DNA of 64,000 bases from Siphonodentalium dalli. Its lineage: Eukaryota; Mollusca; Scaphopoda; Gadilida; Siphonodentaliidae. Each line of letters starts with the position of its first letter. Position 1 is the stretch's first letter. Positions 23,095-37,764 of this stretch are shown here, one piece after another. The position numbers and the translations under genes were made by a program. The stretch covers positions 134,921,129 to 134,985,128 of the forward strand of contig CP136064.1 in assembly GCA_032622095.1 (NCBI GenBank), read 5' to 3'. The notes beneath the pieces are model-generated. The model worked only from the letters and a program-made list of their open reading frames with translations. It was not told where the DNA came from and did not search any database.

Positions 23095-24228
23095 AATAAG
23101 ACATATTAATGGTTAATGTTGAAAACAGGGTTAAATTTAGGATGTGTCGACTTGAAATCTGCAAATTGGATGGTGGACTGCAATTCTGAAATATGGAAGT
23201 ATCCAAATTTCCCGCCGGGAATTACAAATCTAGTTATTAGTATTATGTTTAGCAATTTTATAAGCTTATATCTCATGAAATACAAGAGCTAGGGAGCTGA
23301 AACTTCGTATTTATATAGACCTATAATAGTTCTAGCAAAATAGCATATACAGGATTTTGTCCACGACTTACATAGTTATCTCCCTTTATGTGCAAAAATG
23401 GGAATTGCCGTATCCTGAAAATTATGAGTAGCAGAGACTCGAAATTTGGACCATAGTTACATCTCCTTATGCCCTATTGGTACAACTTTGTAGGAACTGT
23501 TATATCGGAAGTAGTTCTATCGCCGGTATCGTGATGGTTCTTGAATGATTTGTTACAGTTCCTTATGATTTAAAATAATAATTTTCTGTACAAAATCACG
23601 CATAATAATACATATATGAAAGCTTAAAGGCACGTGTGGCCTTAATTGTCGAAAATATTCATATTTGTTCCAAACACCGTAAACAGAAAAACAGTAAAAC
23701 GCACACAGTTCCGTTCATATATACCATGACCATCGCGTAAACAGCATGTTATCATAAAGACCTACTACATGTTACCTAATCAAGAGCCTGAATGTGTTAC
23801 AGAAGACAGCACAATGCTACTGGCTAATCACACACAAATGGCATAAACGCTCTTTATTAGTTCCATATCAGGTATTCACCAACAAAGAACGCTCTTTATG
23901 TTTACCATCATAATATAAACAAACACCAGAAAAGTAACTTTTTACGCTTTTGTTTACATAACAATGGTCAAGCATATGACCATAACATAATGTTTATGCG
24001 ATATTTCTTATTTGTATACGGACAAAGTCTATCTACATTTTGATGTTCTTTCTGTTTGTGGCGGTTTTTGACGGGTGGAGATATTTTCACAGGATACCCA
24101 CCGCCAAGGCCAACAGTACCTTTAAGCTTTCCTGAATGAACAAAGGTTACAGAAGTGCCGTTTTGTCGGAACCTGAACTCTAGATCACAATTAACTCAGA
24201 ATTAGCGAGTTAACACGTAAATACCAAC

Positions 24229-24459
24229 ATGTTATCACTGAAAATCAAGCCATCTAAACGTAATTCCTTTGTTTTTGCTGGCGTATCAAATGTTAACCCC
24301 AATTCTGAAGACGACACTGAGTATACGGCATACCTTTATTGCACGTTCCATGCTTTTATAGTAGTTTTTGAGGTGATTGTCGTTGTTTTCATACATTGGT
24401 TGGTAAAACGTCGGTTGCCGACGGATTGCCGACCGAAAACGTCATTGTCGCTAATATGA
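24229..24459 (+). CDS. Unassigned 76-codon ORF, U3
   Basis: Identical peptide to the U1 copies. Coding status unknown. Confidence 0.15.
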   Translation: MLSLKIKPSKRNSFVFAGVSNVNPNSEDDTEYTAYLYCTFHAFIVVFEVIVVVFIHWLVKRRLPTDCRPKTSLSLI

Positions 24460-24869
24460 CGTCGTTGTACGTCTCGTCTGCTGCGTCAATTAGAAAGCTT
24501 CGGTCACATTATTTTCGACTTTAAATTCGTTGCTGATTGGAGCCTAACATTATTATTTCTTCTCTGATGTGAAAATTAATCACAATCGGTGTTAATGGTT
24601 ACGCAGAGGACCATACGTGCATGGATACATTTCCTGGGCGGAATAATATATAGGTAAGTTTAATATTTTACCAAAAAAATTTTGCACACTCATGGCAATC
24701 ATCGGAAGTTCCGGGCTCAATTGGTACCCCCAAATAAAACAGCTTTACAATGGCCACATTTGTCTCTATTATATAGAGTTTCTCATTGTATCAAACATAT
24801 TGTTACGTTTTAGACTTGTAGTCTGTTAACACGCCAACATTTATTGAATTTTGGTCTATTGTCAGCGCA

Positions 24870-24918
24870 GTCGGCAACCCGACGTCGGCCCGACGTTGGC
24901 CCGACGTCGGCAATCGAC
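24870..24918 (+). repeat. Short CGACGTCGGC array, U3
   Basis: Three blocks as in U2. Confidence 0.85.
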
Positions 24919-26939
24919 AGTGTCGTATTTATTAATTATTATCTAGTCAGGTACATACTTACATATACCGGTATGTAATGTCTAAAAGGTACTTGAATGT
25001 CAATTGAAGGTCCAAATTATGTTCTATTTTATTACGGCGCGGCCCAGTTCTGGAGGGATCAACAAATATGCTTAACATTAACGTTGTATTCGGCCTCTTT
25101 ATGCCACAGCAAGATTAATTTTAGTGATATAATTCGGAACGTTTGGGTCCAGAACTTTCTTCGGCATTGATCAATAAAGAGTTTCTTCAACTTCCTTGTT
25201 ACGATCTAGTCCTCACATGGTATATACATGTATAAACAAAGGGCATGCATGTGCATGTCACGCATGTGAGAACATTCAATGTAGATTGAACCTAGTTCTG
25301 ACATTAGCAGGATTGTTCACGGCATATGCAGTAACTGTTGGTATGGCGTATGGATCAACATAATGTCACCTTCTTCCAAATCACGTCAACAAACGTTAGA
25401 AGTTTTAATGAGCCATGTCCGTTTAAATTATTGCAATGTATTCTATTTATGTAACCGTTACATGTATATTCCTGGATTGGATATTAGGGAAACAGTCTCT
25501 TTTGAAAAGTTTTGTTAAAAAATGCATGTTAAAATTTAATATATGCATGATGAAACGTGAAGAGCGTTTAGCAAGCGCTATTTTGAATTGCACGAATAAA
25601 CTATTGGCAAAAATAATTGTTTCTATTGACATGCCACGTCGGTACTCCCGCCCATCTGTCCCAGTAGATAACTCGGCCATGCATAGGCCTATGTTAGTAT
25701 TGTATGTCATCAGATATCTTTAAACATTGAAAGGTATGTTGCCCTGCATTGGGGTCGATCGGATTCTTTCAAGCACATGTGCAAGTGTGTTTAGTATTCC
25801 CCTCTCTATCTTTACAGGACCACTGTTGGATATGGTAATAACAGCATATGACACCCGTGAATGGAGTTCTTGGTGTGTGAATGGGACATGAATGTAAACG
25901 GTTGTCTCAAGGGAACATGCAATGTCGGTCGTCTTAAAACTTGCTGCATGATGGTGACAAATTAATTTTATATTAGAAGCAGGATACATGTATCAGAGAA
26001 TTAAAATGGAGACACGGACTCAGTGTATATGAGTGTCGATGATTGCTTCAAATACGCTTGTTTCAGTGAGTGTGAACAAATTCTCATTTTTTTACCGAAA
26101 TGGCTCGTTTATCGATCGGAATGGCACATTGAGATGTCCCTCAATTCGGATCAACCTTGAAAATCGGTCCCGATTTTCGCATATGTCGGGGTTCAAATCG
26201 TGACAACATAATCTACCCCAGATTGCGATGATCTAGGAATCGTTCACGATACATCTGGGATATATCCGTCTGCTGCATGGTGTTTGTCATATTTGTACGT
26301 TACTCCCCGAATAGGACGATCACAGTACGTATACGTGTGTGGCATGATATGTGAATCCAGAGTACATATGCATGCATGTGAAAAAGCCAATCATGCAGAC
26401 TGAACTCTCGGTCGAACAATATGCGTAGATATATATATGATGTGAACTGGAAAGTTAATCGGAATTTCGGAGTATTGGAGCTTCGTGGTACAGAGTTTTG
26501 GACATCCGGGCAATCGAACCCAAGAAGATTGAGCCGGAAAAATCTTTGTACAGGAAACTCTGGGATATAAAATTTCAAATTCAAAATTACAGACATTATG
26601 TCTAAAGCAAATCTGACGAATTTCACAGAGAACTATGCGTATGGACTGATTTATGCACCTATAATACGCACACACTATCAAAAGATAACATATGGGGGTT
26701 CACGATATGATGGCTATTGGCATATAGTTTCGACCACGGGAGGCGCGCGTGGTTTCGATTGAATATCATATTTAATCTGAAGGGTAATAACTCTATAAAG
26801 AATGTACTTTGACGAAATAACGGCGATTTGTATGAGAAATTGCAACACCACAATAGATCAACTCTGGAGAAATGTAAGTCAAATTCTTCCCTTGGGTGGG
26901 TGGGCTTGGGGTAGGTTTGTGGTTACGCTCTTTAAAAAA

Positions 26940-27149
26940 CTTCTCCAAATATGTCCGTTAATTATTTCGTCAAAAACTCTTTAAAACACTTCTCCAAATA
27001 TGTCCGTTAATTATTTCGTCATAAACAATTCTTCAAATATATCCGTTATTTCGTTTATAAAAATAGTTTCCTATTTCTATATTTCGCTATATTTTCCCAT
27101 TTCGCTTTTTCGTTCTATTTCGCTATTTCGATAATTCGCTATATTTGAC
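26940..27149 (+). repeat. 49-bp repeats and TTTCGCTAT tract, U3
   Basis: Co-linear with U1. Confidence 0.85.
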
Positions 27150-27713
27150 ATATTATGGGATATGGGATTATATGATATCCAACATTCTGATATTCAATCG
27201 AACATCACGTGCCACCCGTGCTCGCGATTATATGCCACTAGCCATCCAATCGCGAACCCCGATTACATATCGTTTGCTATCAAATCCTTGGCGTATTGGC
27301 TGATTTATTAGAGACAAGTTAAGTACCATTTCGGACACCGTTGTATAAATATTTAACACGACTGATAGATTCACTATACGTATATACATAATAAATACCG
27401 TTATACGTGCTTTTGCGTTGATTTTTAACATTAATTAATTAATTTAATTGTTGTAGCTATTTGCGGTCTGGGTCGTATACACAATCCTATATATTCCACT
27501 TGAATTATATCCCAATCAATATCAATAGCTTTGTTTGATTTATAATGTATAATTATATCAACGCGATTACACATTGACAACTAGCCATTTTTCTTCTGGC
27601 ATTTATAACCGTTTGTTTTGTGACTTCTTGATTAACCGGAAATTCACAGATAATTGCAATCGTTTTAGTCTTGTTAGTTTAGTTTGCAGTTATAGTATAT
27701 ACTATATATATAT

Positions 27714-28059
27714 ATCATCCTCAGCATCATCGTCTTCAACATCATCATCATCACCGGCATCATCACCACCGTCATCATCAGCAGCATCATTATACTTCCT
27801 CGCCACAATCGTCATCATGACCCTCACCACCATCATCACCATTATCACCATCCTCACCACCACCACCACCACCAACAACATCATCATCATCATCACCGTC
27901 ATCATCATCATCACCGGCATCACCATCATCAGCAGCATCATTATCATCCTCACCACAATCTTCATCATTATCCTCACCACCACCACCACCACCATCATCA
28001 TCATGATGATCCTCACCACCATCGTCATCCATATCATTAAATCATCATCATCATCATCA
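27714..28059 (+). repeat. ATC/ACC trinucleotide tract, U4
   Basis: As in U3 with one extra ATC triplet in the terminal run. Confidence 0.95.
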
Positions 28060-28172
28060 AGTCATATAATTCCTTCAATTTCCACCTCATGTATATTAAA
28101 ACAAGAATACACTATATTATACAGAACATTATGTGTTCATTAGCTTCCTCGGCAATGTTCCAGACTATGATA

Positions 28173-28466
28173 CGACTGTGGTCGGCTGCCAACCATATGC
28201 CGATCGACGGTCCGACGTCGGCAAATTACATCGAACCGACGGTGGTAGGCAAGGCGTCGGCTGCCGACCATATGCCGATGTCGACTGCCGACGTCATAGC
28301 CGACGGCCACGCCGACCGTCGGCAAATGACATCGACCCGACGGTGGTCGGCATGACGTCGGCTGCCGACCACATGTCGACTGCCGACGTCGGACCGACGG
28401 CCACGCCGACCGTCGGCCCGACGTCGGCGGTCGACGTCGGACCGACGTCGCTGCCGACGTCGGGTG
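28173..28466 (+). repeat. CpG-rich CGACGTCGGC array, U4
   Basis: Has one GTCGCTGCCGAC block at the right end, intermediate between the U1 and U2 forms. This form is shared with U5 and U6. Confidence 0.95.
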
Positions 28467-29787
28467 GCTATCTGGGTTGTTATGAAATTCTGTGTATGAA
28501 CATGAAGTCTCACTTTAATGAATTGTGGATGAATTGACGTGTGTCAACTTGAAGTGTGACTTTAATGAATTGACAATGACTGCAATTTCCTTCGCAGAAG
28601 GAAATCAGTTGTTAGAGCAGGTGAAATTTGGAATGTCACTTTAATGTTGAAGTGCAACTTTGAGATGACTGTGGAAATGTTGATTGCTATGAAAATGAAA
28701 CTTCCCTTTAAAGATTACAATGGGTACTGATTTATATCTTCACCGAAGACAGACAGAAACAGATGTTGACTATTCGTTTTGAGTGTGTTTTATTTACGCT
28801 GAACTTCAAGTGAAGTCCAATGAATGTACTGGTTCTCTGTCCTGTCCTACGCTGCAAAGTTATTGTTGACAGCTGATGTTACAACTTCCGGTTTGACCAG
28901 GTGACCTTTCGAGCTCTTCTGTGCCCGTCGGTGGAAATGGTCACCTCGAGGTGATTGCAGACTATAAAATGTTCACAAGTGCTCAGAAATTAGGTGAATC
29001 TTCCTCTGGGTCCAAAGTCCTTAAAGCGCTTCTTCTCGTCCCCTCTGTATATATACGTATATATAAACGAAGTTTGATCCGAAAACGGATTTTGCAGCCT
29101 CTGCAAAATATGTGTGACATATAATGCAATATGATTCTTTTTTGCCATAAATCGACTGATTTATCAAATCGACTGTATTTAATGTCCGAGACAGTCACTT
29201 AGACATTCTCGCAACCAGCTTTGCAAGTGCAGAGCTGTGTACATCTCATATCCAGCTGCATATTTAATTGCTGCAATGGTCAGTTGATATACAAAACATA
29301 AAATTTCACGAAGAGCGTTTATTTATTAAATAACATACTTGTCCATATATGTATAGCAGATGATGAGATAGTTATGACAGAAAGCTCACGAGGGGGGATT
29401 CAAATAACAAAGTATTCCCATGTTCATGAAATTATATGTATAACGAGTGTGAAATATGTCTCGATATTTATTGACTTACTGTATTTTCGCGACAATAAAA
29501 ACAGTATGTGACTTTAAGTTAATTTTATGGGTGAGATATGGGTCACAGGCAGCGACGGGCACCCTCATTGGATTCAGCATACTTGAATTATGCTAGAAAA
29601 CTTAGTTTCATGCTTTCCCCCAAAAATGCCTCTTGTGTTCTAGTATTCCACAAATGTGGCTTTCCCGACCAGACTATATTGTGTAGACTAGTATGAGAGA
29701 GCTATGTTACTAATTACCAGCATTTCAGAGCTATATATACTTTTACAAAGGGTGTGGTTTACCTTACTACTACCCACACTACTACCC

Positions 29788-30141
29788 ACATAAGAACTAT
29801 ATTTTGCTATATTTTAGTCATTATAACATAACAACAACTATTAATGAATTGTTCACCAAAGATATGCTAACATGAGTCAGTTTAGTTGGTTAAAATTGTC
29901 ATAATATTCAGTCATATGAGCATTTCTTCGATGCTGGGTATGTCCCTAGCAACCGTTGCTACCAACATAAGTACTAAATTGTGCTATATTCTAGTCAGGC
30001 TTACCAAAACAACAACTATTATGGATTTGTTGACCATAGATATTCTACATTTGTCAGTACATTCGTTAAAATTGTCATAATATCAGCGATATGTGAATTT
30101 CTTCAATGCCGGGTAGTTGCCTAGCAACCGTTGCTAAGGAA
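29788..30141 (+). repeat. 177-bp tandem pair, U4
   Basis: Co-linear with U2. The degenerate upstream copy has a C-to-T change (GTGGTTTACC). Confidence 0.9.
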
Positions 30142-30876
30142 GATCATGTCGCGAATGCCTCCATATCTGAAAATTGTCAGTAGGGCGTGAGGAACATATG
30201 TGCCAAATTTCATGCTTGTATCACCTTTTGAACAATTGTTACACCAAGCGCCTGGACTATATTAGGTATTAAAGATATTCTATGAAAATAAAGTTCTGGA
30301 GACAACTTCCAATTGAATGTATATAATGGCTACTAGTATGTGTTCCAGTTTTTTGGCCTTAGTTTTTGGTATTTCATCAAATTATCAAATTAGTGCCTTC
30401 TTGTAATCAAACTTGGCCGTTTTTGACATCAAAATGAAGCAAAGTCAACACAAGAAAGCTGCCAATGATTAGATCACAAGTTCAAATGGACCAACTGATT
30501 AAAACAACACAAGTAGTCACCCTAATCGCTTTCAAAACAAAATCACACCTTCGCCGTGAAAGCCCTGAGTAACAATCACTTTATTATATCTTAACCTGTT
30601 AACTGTGAATGCCAAGAATAGCATCACTTTATTGACAGTATTGATCATCAAACAATAAATATATACATATCAATATATAAGTGGGTAAAAACATTAATAA
30701 AAATAGCTGTGCCTTCAGATTTATAGATGTAAGATTGACAACATAATTTTGTAAAAATAAATTTTATTAAGTCAGGTTAAAACAAATCTAAAACATTTTG
30801 AAGCAATAACACAAACAGAGCAAACAATACAAATAAATTTAATGTTCTATTCTACTAATATATATATAATATATAT

Positions 30877-31012
30877 AGCCAAGGTCCCAGTTAGCCAAAG
30901 GTCCCAGTTAGCCAAGGTCCCAGTTGGTCAATGTCCCAGTTAGCCAAGGTCCCAGTTAGCCGAAAGTCCCAGTTAGCCAATGTCCCAGTTAGCTGGCATT
31001 TCCCCCCCCCCC
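30877..31012 (+). repeat. GTCCCAGTT minisatellite and poly-C, U4
   Basis: Seven boxes, the last preceded by CCAAT. 11 C. Confidence 0.93.
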
Positions 31013-31245
31013 ACCACAATCACCATGCCTCCCGAACCGCACATAGTGCCCACGAGCGCACTCCACACCAGTCCACGGCCCAAACCCATCCATCAACTGC
31101 ACACATTCCGCCCAGTACAAAAGGCGACGGTCCCACAAATGGTCAGATCTAGCACACATCCCCCTTTAAGAAGTGTATTCTGAGCTAGGACAGAGTGTTT
31201 CAAATAACTTATACACGGCAGGTACATTTCCAATTAATATGGGCA

Positions 31246-31616
31246 CTAGTACCAAAGTGCGCGATATGTGACTTGTGCTAAAGTTACAAGCACATAATAA
31301 TAATATTGAAAGAAGGTATTTGTCATTTTGTTAAAATGTTCACAGTATGTGTTGACTGGTGTGATGAGCAAAGCTGGTTCGATGTGATAAAATTTCCAAA
31401 TATTCGCAGTCACTCTGACAAAAAGTTGACAAGATCCCTCCAATCCGAGTCAACTGGAATATCGGATGGCTGATGACCAAGGAAGCAGGCCAGTAGCTCT
31501 TCCTTTTCCAGTCCGTCTACATGCAGGGAGGCCTCAATCGCAAACTGGTCAAGAAGATCCTGCCAGACACAGTTCCGTAATTCAGCAAGGAAGATACAAT
31601 CAATAAATATGTGCAT
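31246..31616 (-). pseudogene. LINE-tail remnant, U4 (frameshifted)
   Basis: A run of six A is reduced to five near 31420, shifting the frame at the NFFVR position and splitting it into two shorter frames (31410-31616 and 31246-31443). A second change gives HQPSD for HHPSD. The break shows no strong constraint on this frame. Confidence 0.5.
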
Positions 31617-32750
31617 AATAAGACATATTAATGGTTAATGTTGAAAACAGGGTTAAATTTAGGATGTGTCGACTTGAAATCTGCAAATTGGATGGTGGAC
31701 TGCAATTCTGAAATATGGAAGTATCCAAATTTCCCGCCGGGAATTACAAATCTAGTTATTAGTATTATGTTTAGCAATTTTATAAGCTTATATCTCATGA
31801 AATACAAGAGCTAGGGAGCTGAAACTTCGTATTTATATAGACCTATAATAGTTCTAGCAAAATAGCCTATACAGGATTTTGTCCACGACTTACATAGTTA
31901 TCTCCCTTTATGTGCAAAAATGGGAATTGCCGTATCCTGAAAATTATGAGTAGCAGAGACTCGAAATTTGGACCATAGTTACATCTCCTTATGCCCTATT
32001 GGTACAACTTTGTAGGAACTGTTATATCGGAAGTAGTTCTATCGCCGGTATCGTGATGGTTCTTGAATGATTTGTTACAGTTCCTTATGATTTAAAATAA
32101 TAATTTTCTGTACAAAATCACGCATAATAATACATATATGAAAGCTTAAAGGCACGTGTGGCCTTAATTGTCGAAAATATTCATATTTGTTCCAAACACC
32201 GTAAACAGAAAAACAGTAAAACGCACACAGTTCCGTTCATATATACCATGACCATCGCGTAAACAGCATGTTATCATAAAGACCTACTACATTTTACCTA
32301 ATCAAGAGCCTGAATGTGTTACAGAAGACAGCACAATGCTACTGGCTAATCACACACAAATGGCATAAACGCTCTTTATTAGTTCCATATCAGGTATTCA
32401 CCAACAAAGAACGCTCTTTATGTTTACCATCATAATATAAACAAACACCAGAAAAGTAACTTTTTACGCTTTTGTTTACATAACAATGGTCAAGCATATG
32501 ACCATAACATAATGTTTATGCGATATTTCTTATTTGTATACGGACAAAGTCTATCTACATTTTGATGTTCTTTCTGTTTGTGGCGGTTTTTGACGGGTGG
32601 AGATATTTTCACAGGATACCCACCGCCAAGGCCAACAGTACCTTTAAGCTTTCCTGAATGAACAAAGGTTACAGAAGTGCCGTTTTGTCGGAACCTGAAC
32701 TCTAGATCACAATTAACTCAGAATTAGCGAGTTAACACGTAAATACCAAC

Positions 32751-32942
32751 ATGTTATCACTGAAAATCAAGCCATCTAAACGTAATTCCTTTGTTTTTGC
32801 TGGCGTATCAAATGTTAACCCCAATTCTGAAGACGACACTGAGTATACGGCATACCTTTATTGCACGTTCCATGCTTTTATAGTAGTTTTTGAGGTGATT
32901 GTCGTTGTTTTCATACATTGGTCACATTATTTTCGACTTTAA
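32751..32942 (+). pseudogene. 76-codon ORF truncated by 104-bp deletion, U4
   Basis: The frame runs normally to the hydrophobic segment and then jumps at 32922 into SHYFRL and a stop, giving 63 codons. The deletion lies between two GGT words, consistent with microhomology-mediated loss. Confidence 0.5.
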
Positions 32943-33287
32943 ATTCGTTGCTGATTGGAGCCTAACATTATTATTTCTTCTCTGATGTGAAAATTAATCA
33001 CAATCGGTGTTAATGGTTACGCAGAGGACCATACGTGCATGGATACATTTCCTGGGCGGAATAATATATAGGTAAGTTTAATATTTTACCAAAAAAATTT
33101 TGCACACTCATGGCAATCATCGGAAGTTCCGGGCTCAATTGGTACCCCCAAATAAAACAGCTTTACAATGGCCACATTTGTCTCTATTATATAGAGTTTC
33201 TCATTGTATCAAACATATTGTTACGGTTTAGACTTGTAGTCTGTTAACACGCCAACATTTATTGAATTTTGGTCTATTGTCAGCGCA

Positions 33288-33336
33288 GTCGGCAACCCGA
33301 CGTCGGCCCGACGTTGGCCCGACGTCGGCAATCGAC
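33288..33336 (+). repeat. Short CGACGTCGGC array, U4
   Basis: Three blocks as in U2. In U5 this region is deleted. Confidence 0.85.
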
Positions 33337-35361
33337 AGTGTCGTATTTATTAATTATTATCTAGTCAGGTACATACTTACATATACCGGTATGTAATGTC
33401 TAAAAGGTACTTGAATGTCAATTGAAGGTCCAAATTATGTTCTATTTTATTACGGCGCGGCCCAGTTCTGGAGGGATCAACAAATATGCTTAACATTAAC
33501 GTTGTATTCGGCCTCTTTATGCCACAGCAAGATTAATTTTAGTGATATAATTCGGAACGTTTGGGTCCAGAACTTTCTTCGGCATTGATCAATAAAGAGT
33601 TTCTTCAACTTCCTTGTTACGATCTAGTCCTCACATGGTATATACATGTATAAACAAAGGGCATGCATGTGCATGTCACGCATGTGAGAACATTCAATGT
33701 AGATTGAACCTAGTTCTGACATTAGCAGGATTGTTCACGGCATATGCAGTAACTGTTGGTATGGCGTATGGATCAACATAATGTCACCTTCTTCCAAATC
33801 ACGTCAACAAACGTTAGAAGTTTTAATGAGCCATGTCCGTTTAAATTATTGCAATGTATTCTATTTATGTAACCGTTACATGTATATTCCTGGATTGGAT
33901 ATTAGGGAAACAGTCTCTTTTGAAAAGTTTTGTTAAAAAATGCATGTTAAAATTTAATATATGCATGATGAAACGTGAAGAGCGTTTAGCAAGCGCTATT
34001 TTGAATTGCACGAATAAACTATTGGCAAAAATAATTGTTTCTATTGACATGCCACGTCGGTACTCCCGCCCATCTGTCCCAGTAGATAACTCGGCCATGC
34101 ATAGGCCTATGTTAGTATTGTATGTCATCAGATATCTTTAAACATTGAAAGGTATGTTGCCCTGCATTGGGGTCGATCGGATTCTTTCAAGCACATGTGC
34201 AAGTGTGTTTAGTATTCCCCTCTCTATCTTTACAGGACCACTGTTGGATATGGTAATAACAGCATATGACACCCGTGAATGGAGTTCTTGGTGTGTGAAT
34301 GGGACATGAATGTAAACGGTTGTCTCAAGGGAACATGCAATGTCGGTCGTCTTAAAACTTGCTGCATGATGGTGACAAATTAATTTTATATTAGAAGCAG
34401 GATACATGTATCAGAGAATTAAAATGGAGACACGGACTCAGTGTATATGAGTGTCGATGATTGCTTCAAATACGCTTGTTTCAGTGAGTGTGAACAAATT
34501 CTCATTTTTTTACCGAAATGGCTCGTTTATCGATCGGAATGGCACATTGAGATGTCCCTCAATTCGGATCAACCTTGAAAATCGGTCCCGATTTTCGCAT
34601 ATATATGTCGGGGTTCAAATCGTGACAACATAATCTACCCCAGATTGCGATGATCTAGGAATCGTTCACGATACATCTGGGATATATCCGTCTGCTGCAT
34701 GGTGTTTGTCATATTTGTACGTTACTCCCCGAATAGGACGATCACAGTACGTATACGTGTGTGGCATGATATGTGAATCCAGAGTACATATGCATGCATG
34801 TGAAAAAGCCAATCACGCAGACTGAACTCTCGGTCGAACAATATGCGTAGATATATATATGATGTGAACTGGAAAGTTAATCGGAATTTCGGAGTATTGG
34901 AGCTTCGTGGTACAGAGTTTTGGACATCCGGGCAATCGAACCCAAGAAGATTGAGCCGGAAAAATCTTTGTACAGGAAACTCTGGGATATAAAATTTCAA
35001 ATTCAAAATTACAGACATTATGTCTAAAGCAAGTCTGACGAATTTCACAGAGAACTATGCGTGTGGACTGATTTATGCACCTATAATACGCACACACTAT
35101 CAAAAGATAACATATGGGGGTTCACGATATGATGGCTATTGGCATATAGTTTCGACCACGGGAGGCGCGCGTGGTTTCGATTGAATATCATATTTAATCT
35201 GAAGGGTAATAACTCTATAAAGAATGTACTTTGACGAAATAACGGCGATTTGTATGAGAAATTGCAACACCACAATAGATCAACTCTGGAGAAATGTAAG
35301 TCAAATTCTTCCCTTGGGTGGGTGGGCTTGGGGTAGGTTTGTGGTTACGCTCTTTAAAAAA

Positions 35362-35571
35362 CTTCTCCAAATATGTCCGTTAATTATTTCGTCAAAAACT
35401 CTTTAAAACACTTCTCCAAATATGTCCGTTAATTATTTCGTCATAAACAATTCTTCAAATATATCCGTTATTTCGTTTATAAAAATAGTTTCCTATTTCT
35501 ATATTTCGCTATATTTTCCCATTTCGCTTTTTCGTTCTATTTCGCTATTTCGATAATTCGCTATATTTGAC
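35362..35571 (+). repeat. 49-bp repeats and TTTCGCTAT tract, U4
   Basis: Co-linear with U1. Confidence 0.85.
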
Positions 35572-36143
35572 ATATTATGGGATATGGGATTATATGATAT
35601 CCAACATTCTGATATTCAATCGAACATCACGTGCCACCCGTGCTCGCGATTATATGCCACTAGCCATCCAATCGCGAACCCCGATTACATATCGTTTGCT
35701 ATCAAATCCTTGGCGTATTGGCTGATTTATTAGAGACAAGTTAAGTACCATTTCGGACACCGTTGTATAAATATTTAACACGACTGATAGATTCACTATA
35801 CGTATATACATAATAAATACCGTTATACGTGCTTTTGCGTTGATTTTTAACATTAATTAATTAATTCATTAATTTAATTGTTGTAGCTATTTGCGGTCTG
35901 GGTCGTATACACAATCCTATATATTCCACTTGAATTATATCCCAATCAATATCAATAGCTTTGTTTGATTTATAATGTATAATTATATCAACGCGATTAC
36001 ACATTGACAACTAGCCATTTTTCTTCTGGCATTTATAACCGTTTGTTTTGTGACTTCTTGATTAACCGGAAATTCACAGATAATTGCAATCGTTTTAGTC
36101 TTGTTAGTTTAGTTTGCAGTTATAGTATATACTATATATATAT

Positions 36144-36492
36144 ATCATCCTCAGCATCATCGTCTTCAACATCATCATCATCACCGGCATCATCACCACC
36201 GTCATCATCAGCAGCATCATTATACTTCCTCGCCACAATCGTCATCATGACCCTCACCACCATCATCACCATTATCACCATCCTCACCACCACCACCACC
36301 ACCAACAACATCATCATCATCATCACCGTCATCATCATCATCATCACCGGCATCACCATCATCAGCAGCATCATTATCATCCTCACCACAATCTTCATCA
36401 TTATCCTCACCACCACCACCACCACCACCATCATCATCATGATGATCCTCACCACCATCGTCATCCATATCATTAAATCATCATCATCATCA
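36144..36492 (+). repeat. ATC/ACC trinucleotide tract, U5
   Basis: As in U3 with two extra triplets, one ATC before ACCGGC and one ACC in the right-hand ACC run. Confidence 0.95.
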
Positions 36493-36606
36493 AGTCATAT
36501 AATTCCTTCAATTTCCACCTCATGTATATTAAAACAAGAATACACTATATTATACAGAACATTATGTGTTCATTAGCTTCCTCGGCAATGTTCCAGACTA
36601 TGATAC

Positions 36607-36900
36607 GACTGTGGTCGGCTGCCAACCATATGCCGATCGACGGTCCGACGTCGGCAAATTACATCGAACCGACGGTGGTAGGCAAGGCGTCGGCTGCCGA
36701 CCATATGCCGATGTCGACTGCCGACGTCATAGCCGACGGCCACGCCGACCGTCGGCAAATGACATCGACCCGACGGTGGTCGGCATGACGTCGGCTGCCG
36801 ACCACATGTCGACTGCCGACGTCGGACCGACGGCCACGCCGACCGTCGGCCCGACGTCGGCGGTCGACGTCGGACCGACGTCGCTGCCGACGTCGGGTGG
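36607..36900 (+). repeat. CpG-rich CGACGTCGGC array, U5
   Basis: Same form as in U4. Confidence 0.95.
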
Positions 36901-37764
36901 CTATCTGGGTTGTTATGAAATTCTGTGTATGAACATGAAGTCTCACTTTAATGAATTGTGGATGAATTGACGTGTGTCAACTTGAAGTGTGACTTTAATG
37001 AATTGACAATGACTGCAATTTCCTTCGCAGAAGGAAATCAGTTGTTAGAGCAGGTGAAATTTGGAATGTCACTTTAATGTTGAAGTGCAACTTTGAGATG
37101 ACTGTGGAAATGTTGATTGCTATGAAAATGAAACTTCCCTTTAAAGATTACAATGGGTACTGATTTATATCTTCACCGAAGACAGACAGAAACAGATGTT
37201 GACTATTCGTTTTGAGTGTGTTTTATTTACGCTGAACTTCAAGTGAAGTCCAATGAATGTACTGGTTCTCTGTCCTGTCCTACGCTGCAAAGTTATTGTT
37301 GACAGCTGATGTTACAACTTCCGGTTTGACCAGGTGACCTTTCGAGCTCTTCTGTGCCCGTCGGTGGAAATGGTCACCTCGAGGTGATTGCAGACTATAA
37401 AATGTTCACAAGTGCTCAGAAATTAGGTGAATCTTCCTCTGGGTCCAAAGTCCTTAAAGCGCTTCTTCTCGTCCCCTCTGTATATATACGTATATATAAA
37501 CGAAGTTTAATCCGAAAACGGATTTTGCAGCCTCTGCAAAATATGTGTGACATATAAAGCAATATGATTCTTTTTTGCCATAAATCGACTGATTTATCAA
37601 ATCGACTGTATTTAATGTCCGAGACAGTCACTTAGACATTCTCGACCAGACTATATTGTGTAGACTAGTATGAGAGAGCTATGTTACTAATTACCAGCAT
37701 TTCAGAGCTATATATACTTTTACAAAGGGTGTGGCTTACCTTACTACTACCCACACTACTACCC

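Larger units (their letters stand above)
18821..27319 (+). repeat. Macrosatellite unit U3 (plain form)
   Basis: This 8499-bp unit is co-linear with U2. Private or shared variants: the order of boxes in the minisatellite differs (22371-22489). A C-for-G change near 20390 (TTTCACCCGG) opens a slightly longer shadow ORF. The pentamer ATACAAATAA near 22322 is shared with U4. From this unit rightwards the 95-codon frame reads GAAGAGCG instead of GAAAAGCG. Confidence 0.95.
27320..35741 (+). repeat. Macrosatellite unit U4 (104-bp deletion)
   Basis: This 8422-bp unit is co-linear with U3 apart from a 104-bp deletion joining at 32922/32923, inside the 76-codon ORF. It also has a one-base loss in an A run near 31420 that breaks the LINE-tail remnant frame, and a seventh minisatellite box. 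It first shows the CATATATATG form near 34600 that it shares with U5. Confidence 0.95.
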
